Assembly (NCBI GenBank): GCA_017650905.1
Contig: JAGCDZ010000051.1
Coordinates: 1 to 59,979 of the forward strand
Source: Prevotella sp.
Lineage (GTDB): Bacteria; Bacteroidota; Bacteroidia; Bacteroidales; Bacteroidaceae
Reading direction: 5' to 3'
DNA length: 59,979 bases
The translations under genes were made by a program, and so were the position numbers. Under the pieces are notes generated by a model that was not told where the DNA came from, did not search any database, and was given only the letters and a program-made list of their open reading frames with translations. Positions within the stretch are counted from its first letter, which is position 1. Each line of letters opens with the position of its first letter. Shown piece after piece: positions 42,611-48,554 of this stretch.

Positions 42611-43789
42611 ATGGCATATACAGAGCCAACATCTGCTTTTATTAAGCCAGACAACATTATCCAAACAACACACTTCACGGATTTTTCAACAGTGCCAAGC
42701 AGGGGATATAGTCTGCTGGTACGTGCAAAGCGTCATGGACGGTGGTGGATGTTGAAAGGACTGAAGGAACCCTATCGTAATGATACCGTCTATCAAGTTC
42801 TGTTGCAAAAGGAGTATGAGATCACCAGCCAGTTGCAGCACCCGATGGTGGCCTCCGTCTTTTCTCTTGAAGAGGTTGAGGGATTGGGACTTTGTATTGT
42901 TATGGAGTGGATAGAGGGACAGACGCTGAAAGAATGGCTTGCACAGGGAAAACATACGCTGAAACAACGTCGACATGTGGCAGACATGCTTTTGGAAGTG
43001 TTGGCCTATGTACAAAGCCGACAGACACAGCATCGCGACTTGAAACCCTCGAACATCATAATCACTCACGATGGTCTGCACCTGAAACTCATCGACTTCG
43101 GACTATCTGATACCGACAGTCATGCCGTTCTGAAAGCACCAGCAGGCACAGAGGGCTATATGGCACCAGAAGGATCTTCTGACATTTATTCGCTGGGCTG
43201 CATTCTCCGTGAACTCCATCTGGGATGGTGGTCGCGTATGGTCATACGTAAATGTTGTGCACCAAGTAATCAGCGTTATACCGATGTTGAGACCATCAAA
43301 AGAGATTTGCACCGTTGTTGGCAGTGGCCACGACGAATGCTTCTCCTCATCTGCTTTGTGGCTTTGGCAACAGGTCTCTCCCAATTGAACCGTATGTATA
43401 CACAACAAGGACAGCAAACGGTCAGCGACTCATTGAAAGTTCTCAAGGAAGAGAGCCATGCAAAAACGACTATTGAGCAGGCAACAACAGACTCGCTGCA
43501 ACTTCAGATAAACCATATCCACGAACAGCAACAGGCAGAACAAAACACTCTCCAAAAACATCAAGACTATATCGCTGCTGCAAAGAGAAAGATAGACCAA
43601 CAGATGGCGGCGTATGGCATCCAGCAGATGTTCGACACAGTAACTTGCCAGCGTAACATCACCATTCCATTCTTGAGAATCACCGATACTCTTATTAAAG
43701 AAACCAAAGAGCCGGAATTAAAGGAATACATTCAGGATCGCTACCGTAAACCCTGGATAAAGCGGATGAAAGAACTGCCCTTCGATTAA
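42611..43789 (+). CDS. Transmembrane Ser/Thr protein kinase (Hanks type)
   Basis: 392 residues. Kinase domain at ~25-235 with all key residues: Lys49 (WWMLKGLK), Glu69, HRDLKPSNIII (Asp143, Asn148), DFGLSD (162-167), GTEGYMAPE (179-187) and DIYSLG (191-196). The Gly-rich loop is degenerate. A transmembrane helix (~243-260) leads to an extracytoplasmic part that is mostly coiled coil (QLQINHIHEQQQAEQNTLQ), with a short C-terminal domain containing Cys. This is the layout of a receptor-like kinase. It starts 2 bp after a KilA-N fragment and ends 1 bp from the stop of the convergent HTH-like gene. A substrate is not evident; the neighbour is a candidate. Confidence 0.88.
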   Translation: MAYTEPTSAFIKPDNIIQTTHFTDFSTVPSRGYSLLVRAKRHGRWWMLKGLKEPYRNDTVYQVLLQKEYEITSQLQHPMVASVFSLEEVEGLGLCIVMEWIEGQTLKEWLAQGKHTLKQRRHVADMLLEVLAYVQSRQTQHRDLKPSNIIITHDGLHLKLIDFGLSDTDSHAVLKAPAGTEGYMAPEGSSDIYSLGCILRELHLGWWSRMVIRKCCAPSNQRYTDVETIKRDLHRCWQWPRRMLLLICFVALATGLSQLNRMYTQQGQQTVSDSLKVLKEESHAKTTIEQATTDSLQLQINHIHEQQQAEQNTLQKHQDYIAAAKRKIDQQMAAYGIQQMFDTVTCQRNITIPFLRITDTLIKETKEPELKEYIQDRYRKPWIKRMKELPFD

Positions 43790-43790
43790 C

Positions 43791-44348
43791 TTAGTCGCAC
43801 ACCTCTATCACCACACCGTCTTTCTGTCCTGCTACATAGACCATAGGAGGTATGCCCTGATGCATCACCTCATCCAAATAGAGCGGCTCGTGCTGTATCA
43901 TCAAGTGGCAGCGGAATGTATCACCCACATTCAGTTTTGTGTTCTCAGCCTCAACAATCTCAAACTGACTATTGCCCAAGTGCCTGACCACAATCTTGCG
44001 GTCTGGACGCCATGTGATAATGAGTCGTTGTCCGCGTCTCAGCCCTTCCGTCGTAATCTTTTCTTCAGTCTTGATACCACTTTGCACCTCATCTAATCGC
44101 TCTGCCTGAGCACAAAAGTCCTCATAGCCCTTATAGCCCACAAACCGTGCCAGCACATCGAGCGTATGCGGCCTGGGCTGCACTTCCTCGTTCTTTAAAT
44201 ATCCCCAAAAGCGTTTCAGCGTGGTGGGTGACAACCTTTCGCGCGTATGCGATGATAATAGGTGGCTCAGTTGCTCAAAGTCCCTTGTCTCTGTCAATTG
44301 ACGACCAAATGTCCGTTCCACCTCCTGTTTCAACAAATCCTGTTTCAT
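43791..44348 (-). CDS. Putative HTH-like regulator with C-terminal beta domain
   Basis: 185 residues. The N-terminal ~80 residues are helical, with LSPTTLKRFWGYLKNEEVQPRPHTLDVLARFVGYKGYEDFC, a pattern I associate with Bacteroidota proteins that have an HTH-like fold. The C-terminal ~75 residues are beta-rich (RLIITWRPDRKIVVRHLGNSQFEIVEAENTKL) and could be a ligand or protein-binding module. A -7 box (44353-44360) is 4 nt from the ATG, so the mRNA is predicted leaderless. It is tail-to-tail with the kinase and divergent from the ATPase, so it could regulate either. Function is inference. Confidence 0.7.
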   Translation of the reverse strand: MKQDLLKQEVERTFGRQLTETRDFEQLSHLLSSHTRERLSPTTLKRFWGYLKNEEVQPRPHTLDVLARFVGYKGYEDFCAQAERLDEVQSGIKTEEKITTEGLRRGQRLIITWRPDRKIVVRHLGNSQFEIVEAENTKLNVGDTFRCHLMIQHEPLYLDEVMHQGIPPMVYVAGQKDGVVIEVCD

Positions 44349-44352
44349 GCTG

Positions 44353-44360
44353 CAAAGATA
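44353..44360 (-). promoter_or_regulatory. -7 element giving a leaderless mRNA
   Basis: On the minus strand TATCTTTG, then CAGC, then the ATG at 44348. The same TTTGCAGCATG junction occurs at tadA. -33 box is weak. Confidence 0.6.
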
Positions 44361-44404
44361 CGAATTTTCCTCTGATTCTTCTGCGCGAGACAGAAATTTG
44401 TCAC

Positions 44405-44432
44405 TTTTTGATAATTATTTTTTGATAATTAT
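44405..44432. repeat. Tandem 14-bp repeat overlapping the ATPase promoter
   Basis: TTTTTGATAATTAT occurs twice in direct, gap-free tandem (44405-44418 and 44419-44432). The second copy supplies the TTTG of the ATPase -33 box, so a protein bound here would control it. Confidence 0.8.
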
Positions 44433-44451
44433 GATATTTTTCATATCTTTG
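44421..44451 (+). promoter_or_regulatory. Promoter of the ATPase gene
   Basis: TTTG (44421-44424), 19 nt, TATCTTTG (44444-44451). The ATG is at 44476. Confidence 0.7.
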
Positions 44452-44475
44452 CACCCAGAATGTGCAAAATATCGT

Positions 44476-45612
44476 ATGACAGAAAATCCTTTTGTAACTA
44501 ACGGATATGCAGGACCTGAGTATTTCTGCGACCGAGTGGAAGAAACGAAGATGCTGGTTGAGTTCCTGACCAACGGCAATAATATGGCATTGATGTCGCC
44601 AAGGCGACTCGGCAAAACAGACTTGATTAAGCATAGTTTCAACCAGCCAGTCATCAGTGACCATTTCTATACGTTTGTTGTAGATATCTATGCCACAGAT
44701 TCATTTCGTGATTTCGTCAATGTATTTGGTAAATCCATTCTCGAGGCATTAAAGCCCAAAGGACGCAAGGTCTGGGAGAAATTTTTGGATATGCTGTTTT
44801 CCATACGTTCTGAGATTTCCTTTGACATCTCGGGTAATCCAGTATGGGGCTTGGGCGTGGGTGCAATGACACCACCGCAGACAACGCTTGATGAGATTTT
44901 CACCTATCTCCGTAGCGCTGATAAACATTGTCTGGTGGCTATTGACGAGTTTCAGCAGATTCTGTATTACAATGACAACAAGAATATTGAAGCCGAGTTG
45001 CGCACCCAGATTCAGCGTTGTCCTAATGCCAACTTCATTTTCTCAGGCTCACAGCGTCACCTGATGAGCAAGATGTTTCTCTCACCCTCACGACCGTTCT
45101 ATCAGTCAGTAGTGCCAATGTCGTTGGAGCCGATACCCTTCGACCGCTATTGGACCTTTGCAGAATCGCAGTTTGCAAAGAATGGAGGCAGACGCATCAC
45201 AAAGGATGTTGTAGAAGAAGTTCATAGCCACTTTGTAGGCGTTACGGCAAATGTACAACGCATTATGAACATCCTTTATATGCAGACACCAGCAGGTGAG
45301 GTATGCACTAAAGATATGATAGCCCCAGCCATTGATACTTATCTGCGAATGTCGTCAGAGGCGTATGAGACTCTCCTAAGGCAGATGCCGGAGAAACAGC
45401 GTAACGTATTCTTGGCAATAGCGGCAGAGGGTCGTGTGAAGTCTATCTCTGGTGGGCAGTTCGTGCGTAAATATCGATTGACATCTGTCAGTTCCGTCGT
45501 TTCGGCAGTAAAGGGACTATTAGAGAAAGACTTTATCACTGAGACCGACGGAGAATACTACGTGTATGATCATTTCTTCAGACTCTGGATGCAAAGAAGA
45601 CAAATCATTTAG
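44476..45612 (+). CDS. AAA-type ATPase with C-terminal winged helix
   Basis: 378 residues from the ATG at 44476. Walker A is SPRRLGKTDLI (the archaeal-ATPase/AAA_16-like variant), Walker B is HCLVAIDEFQQI, and sensor 1 is ANFIFSGSQRHLM. The C-terminal ~90 residues look like a winged helix (VFLAIAAEGRVKSISGGQFVRKY, SSVVSAVKGLLEKDFI, YVYDHFFRLWM). Such ATPases are widespread in Bacteroidota and archaea, often in mobile regions; their function is unknown. It is divergent from the HTH-like gene with promoter and tandem repeat between them. Confidence 0.85.
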   Translation: MTENPFVTNGYAGPEYFCDRVEETKMLVEFLTNGNNMALMSPRRLGKTDLIKHSFNQPVISDHFYTFVVDIYATDSFRDFVNVFGKSILEALKPKGRKVWEKFLDMLFSIRSEISFDISGNPVWGLGVGAMTPPQTTLDEIFTYLRSADKHCLVAIDEFQQILYYNDNKNIEAELRTQIQRCPNANFIFSGSQRHLMSKMFLSPSRPFYQSVVPMSLEPIPFDRYWTFAESQFAKNGGRRITKDVVEEVHSHFVGVTANVQRIMNILYMQTPAGEVCTKDMIAPAIDTYLRMSSEAYETLLRQMPEKQRNVFLAIAAEGRVKSISGGQFVRKYRLTSVSSVVSAVKGLLEKDFITETDGEYYVYDHFFRLWMQRRQII

Positions 45613-45893
45613 TCACCGCCCGATCATTCTTGTCTGATAATATCCTTATTTTGCCGCAAATATAGTCAATATATAGCAATCGGCAAAATATAATATAATC
45701 TATTCTGCCGATTACAAATATTATTAACATAAATGGCCAATCAATGCCCCAATTATACAAATCTGCGTAACGCTTTTTTGTATAATAACTCAATAATTGT
45801 ATCAAATGACACGAAAAGGACAGAAAAGGACTTGCACATTTCGTCCTTTCGCCTTAATTTTGCCACCAAATGTAAAAAAACAGCTCACAAATG
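45613..45893. other. Gene-free stretch with two inverted repeats
   Basis: AATCGGCA / TGCCGATT (45678-45685 and 45706-45713, 20-nt spacer, very AT-rich) and AAAGGAC / GTCCTTT (45825-45831 and 45843-45849). No coding sequence is convincing; the short ORFs here have no family resemblance and poor codon use. Confidence 0.55.
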
Positions 45894-45924
45894 TTGCAAC
45901 TTTCAGAAAAAATGCTTAAATTTG
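45894..45924 (+). promoter_or_regulatory. Promoter of a candidate structured RNA
   Basis: TTG (45894-45896), 20 nt, TAAATTTG (45917-45924). No start codon with a plausible protein follows for ~300 bp. Confidence 0.6.
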
Positions 45925-45930
45925 CGGCGT

Positions 45931-46185
45931 CGTTTGGAAACACTCGACAACATCGAGGAGAGCGATTAAGCTTTGACCCGCCAGAGAATCTGCAAAATTC
46001 GAAGTATAAGGGTGAAAAGTCTGAAAGTTGCTTCTCCTGCAGTAGCATATATACTGCTTGCTCCGTCAAGGAGTCAGCTCACATATATCCCTGCAGGTGT
46101 GAGCTGATTTCATTCTTACTTATACGGGTATTGCAGAACCTTCTGGCTAAGGATGCGAGAAGGCTCACACTCTTTGTGTGTTAGT
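45931..46185 (+). ncRNA. Candidate structured non-coding RNA
   Basis: From the promoter onward the sequence folds into nested helices. GTATAAG (46004-46010) pairs with CTTATAC (46119-46125) and encloses two hairpins, GCAGTA/TACTGC and the 10-bp stem TCAGCTCACA (46074-46083) / TGTGAGCTGA (46098-46107). Two more hairpins follow: CCTTCT/AGAAGG (46139-46163) and CACAC/GTGTG (46166-46180). G+C content is higher than that of the flanks. It may be a free RNA or the 5' leader of the gene at 46229. I cannot assign it to a known family. Confidence 0.45.
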
Positions 46186-46228
46186 GAAATAATGGATAAA
46201 ATAATTCAATAACTAAATAGTGCAAAGT

Positions 46229-46945
46229 ATGTCAATAGCATCAGTCATTCCCACCAATCCGTGGACATTACTGACAAAGGAAAATATTGCTCAATGTGAT
46301 CAATCTTTCTTTGATCAATATGGAAATGTCGCAAAATATGAGAATATGATTAATTCTCAGTTTCCTAAACCAAAGTTGGATTTCTCATGCTTGCCAGATC
46401 CTTTTTGTGGTGACCCCAAATGTAAGGTGTATTGCCTTAATAAGAATCCTGGTGAACCCGATAAGTGCTTTGTGGGCAATGCTTCTTTTGAGAAAGCTAC
46501 AAAAGAAAACCTTAATCTTAAGCAAATTACATGCTTTTGGGCAGAAAACATCAAAAACAGTTGTGGAAAAGTACATGATGGCGTAATGTGGCTTACAAAA
46601 AGAACTAATGAGTTAGAAAAAATTCTTGGACGCCATCCGGATATATTCTTTGTCGAGTATTTCCCATATCATTCTACTTATGGTTTTGATTTTCCTTGTA
46701 ACCTCCCTTCTTATATATTTACAGACGCCCTTATAAAACAGGCAATGGAAGATAGAAAAATGATTATCATTATGAGAGAGAAAAGAAAGTGGCTTAAGAG
46801 AATTCCTTATTTGGATTCGTATTCTAATCTTTTCTGTCTCAAAAGTGCTCAGGGAGGGTATCTAACCTTAAAGAATATAGTAAAATACAGCTATGGAGGT
46901 GCTGGGCGGAATATTAACATTAATGAAATAAAACAATTCTTTTAA
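46229..46945 (+). CDS. Unknown cytoplasmic protein with uracil-DNA-glycosylase-like motifs
   Basis: 238 residues from the ATG at 46229 (MSIASVIPTNPW); another ATG nine bases upstream is possible. Low G+C compared with the core genes, which suggests transfer. Motifs: CKVYCLNKNPGE, which resembles the GxNPG loop of the uracil-DNA-glycosylase superfamily, and FFVEYFPYHST in the second half, then MIIIMREKRKWL. No signal peptide. I cannot confirm a fold or function. It follows the candidate structured RNA with a ~45-nt gap. Confidence 0.6.
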   Translation: MSIASVIPTNPWTLLTKENIAQCDQSFFDQYGNVAKYENMINSQFPKPKLDFSCLPDPFCGDPKCKVYCLNKNPGEPDKCFVGNASFEKATKENLNLKQITCFWAENIKNSCGKVHDGVMWLTKRTNELEKILGRHPDIFFVEYFPYHSTYGFDFPCNLPSYIFTDALIKQAMEDRKMIIIMREKRKWLKRIPYLDSYSNLFCLKSAQGGYLTLKNIVKYSYGGAGRNININEIKQFF

Positions 46946-46985
46946 AACAATAGTTCGTTAAAAAGAATTATAAATTTGGGAGTTA

Positions 46986-47010
46986 GCCGAAAATCCTTTA
47001 AAGAGTAGGC
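46986..47010 (+). repeat. 25-bp recurrent element, copy A
   Basis: Starts GCCGAAAATCCTTTAAAGAG and ends TAGGC. It lies 22 nt before the ATG at 47033. Other copies are at 48403-48427 and 51690-51714. Confidence 0.75.
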
Positions 47011-47032
47011 ATTAAGTAAATAGAAATAGAAT

Positions 47033-48079
47033 ATGAGTAAAAAATCTTTTTTTCTGTTAGGCATACTATTGAGTATGGTCGGAACAAAAACAATGGCTTA
47101 TGATTTTGAGGCAAAGAATGCCAAAGGAGTAACTATTTATTACAATTACATTAATAATGGAACCGAGTTGGAGGTTGCTAGTGGTAATTATAGTGGTGTT
47201 GTGGTTATACCGAACGAAGTCACTTTTATGAATAGGACACGAAAAGTGACAAGTATAGAAGGGAGAGCTTTCTATAATTGCCGGGGCCTGACATCCGTCA
47301 CTATCCCCAACAACGTGACTACCATTGGAGGTTCTGCTTTTTATGGTTGCTCTAGCTTAACCTCCGTCACGATTGGCAACAGTGTGACAAACATCGAAAA
47401 TAGTACTTTCCAAGAGTGTTCCAATCTGGCCTCCGTCAAGATTGGCAACAACGTAACGAAAATCGGAGATCGTGCTTTCCTTAAATGCTACAAACTTACC
47501 TCCATCACCATCCCCACCAGTGTAACAAGTATAGGAATTGGTACTTTCATGGAGTGTACCGCCCTAGTCTCTGTTACCATTCCCAATAGTGTGACGAGCA
47601 TAGGAAATTATGCATTCAATTATTGCAGCAGTTTAGCCTCAGTCATTATCGGCGACAGCATTACGATTTTAGAAGAAGGCGTTTTCTCTGGTTGCTCAGC
47701 CCTGAAATCAGTCACTATCGGCAACGGTGTTAATACAATAGGAGATAGAGCTTTCTCTAATTGCAAAGCCCTGAAATCCATCACAATCCCCAACAGTGTG
47801 ACGAAAATAGGAAGTGGCGTTTTTCAAGGTTGCAGTGGCTTGACATCCATAACGATTCCTAACAGTGTTACGAGAATAAGAGGCCTTGTTTTTTCTGGCT
47901 GTGATATATCAACAGTGATTTCAAAGATTGAAAATCCGTTTGCTATTGATCCAGATAACTTCAGTGATAATACATATCATAATGCAACGTTGTATGTTCC
48001 AGTAGGTACCTTGGAGCAGTATAAGGCTACAGGAGGATGGAAGTATTTTTCTTATATTAAAGAAGGGGACGGTAAATGA
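47033..48079 (+). CDS. BspA-like leucine-rich-repeat protein, lacking the C-terminal tail
   Basis: 348 residues. Signal peptide MSKKSFFLLGILLSMVGTKTMA, then about ten TpLRR/BspA repeats (TSVTIPNSVTSIGxxAFxxC type) and a cap (TLYVPVGTLEQYKATGGW). It stops at YIKEGDGK, where relatives usually continue into a linker and a C-terminal sorting tail, so it may be truncated and not anchored or exported like the protein at 23157. No consensus promoter is upstream; the 25-bp element is. Confidence 0.85.
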   Translation: MSKKSFFLLGILLSMVGTKTMAYDFEAKNAKGVTIYYNYINNGTELEVASGNYSGVVVIPNEVTFMNRTRKVTSIEGRAFYNCRGLTSVTIPNNVTTIGGSAFYGCSSLTSVTIGNSVTNIENSTFQECSNLASVKIGNNVTKIGDRAFLKCYKLTSITIPTSVTSIGIGTFMECTALVSVTIPNSVTSIGNYAFNYCSSLASVIIGDSITILEEGVFSGCSALKSVTIGNGVNTIGDRAFSNCKALKSITIPNSVTKIGSGVFQGCSGLTSITIPNSVTRIRGLVFSGCDISTVISKIENPFAIDPDNFSDNTYHNATLYVPVGTLEQYKATGGWKYFSYIKEGDGK

Positions 48080-48106
48080 AATATAACTAGTTAAAATAGA
48101 AAACAG

Positions 48107-48262
48107 TCGCCTTTCCTGGCTGAGATTTACTTCATCAATTTGGCTGGCAACAACCAAGTGCGCTTTGCTGTGCCATACTTTGACGTGTTTGACCCTCGTC
48201 TACCTGACCATGGAGAGCCAATGGCAGTGAGAGGAACGATGACCTTTATCATCACTGACTTC
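48107..48262 (+). pseudogene. SPFH/Band-7-like protein fragment
   Basis: One frame reads AEIYFINLAGNNQVRFAVPYF, then DVFDPRLPDHGEPMAVRG and TMTFIITDF. This closely resembles an internal strand region of SPFH-domain proteins of Bacteroidota. There is no start codon context, the N- and C-terminal parts are missing, and the reading frame shifts right after. It is gene debris. Confidence 0.5.
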
Positions 48263-48266
48263 GAGG

Positions 48267-48392
48267 GCCATTGTCAATCTCTGCTTTGCAGTCTTTGGTG
48301 TCACCATGCCCTACTATGTGATAGTATTTGCCTTATTGTTGGTTATTCACCTATGGGTAGTTTGGAGATTATCGACAATTAATAACTTGTAA
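48267..48392 (+). pseudogene. Transmembrane-segment fragment of another gene
   Basis: In the next frame, IVNLCFAVFGVTMPYYVIVFA and LLLVIHLWVVWRLSTINNL run to a stop at 48390-48392. Two hydrophobic helices typical of a membrane protein end, without an N-terminus or start codon. The source family cannot be told. Confidence 0.4.
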
Positions 48393-48402
48393 AAAGGAAA
48401 GT

Positions 48403-48427
48403 GCTGAATAACCTATGAAGAGTGGGC
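48403..48427 (+). repeat. 25-bp recurrent element, copy B
   Basis: 21 of 25 positions match copy C. It lies 12 nt before the ATG at 48440, which opens a 25-codon signal-peptide-like ORF. Confidence 0.7.
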
Positions 48428-48439
48428 AAAAAACAAATT

Positions 48440-48517
48440 ATGAATAAGTTAGTAATTATTTGTCTTTTTCTGATTTCTAGTATTCTGTTTTTTCCATATG
48501 ATACATATAGTATATGA
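48440..48517 (+). pseudogene. Orphan signal-peptide ORF (25 codons)
   Basis: Begins MNKLVIICLFLISSILFF and stops at 48515-48517. It has the basic start and hydrophobic core of a signal peptide but no mature protein. Either the surviving 5' end of a lost secreted-protein gene or a leader ORF for the gene at 48555. The 25-bp element just upstream occurs before two intact secreted-protein genes, which favours the first. Confidence 0.45.
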
Positions 48518-48554
48518 GGGATTATTATTTAAATTATACAAAAACAACTGACCG

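Noticed and set aside
45891-46184. 97-residue ORF over the candidate RNA
   Set aside because: It overlaps the promoter itself, is Cys/Ser-rich without a recognisable fold, and the RNA pairings explain the sequence better. Kept as a possible refutation of the RNA call.
48140-48382. 80-residue ORF as an intact gene
   Set aside because: It joins an SPFH-like piece to out-of-frame sequence; the second half makes sense only in another frame, so it is debris.
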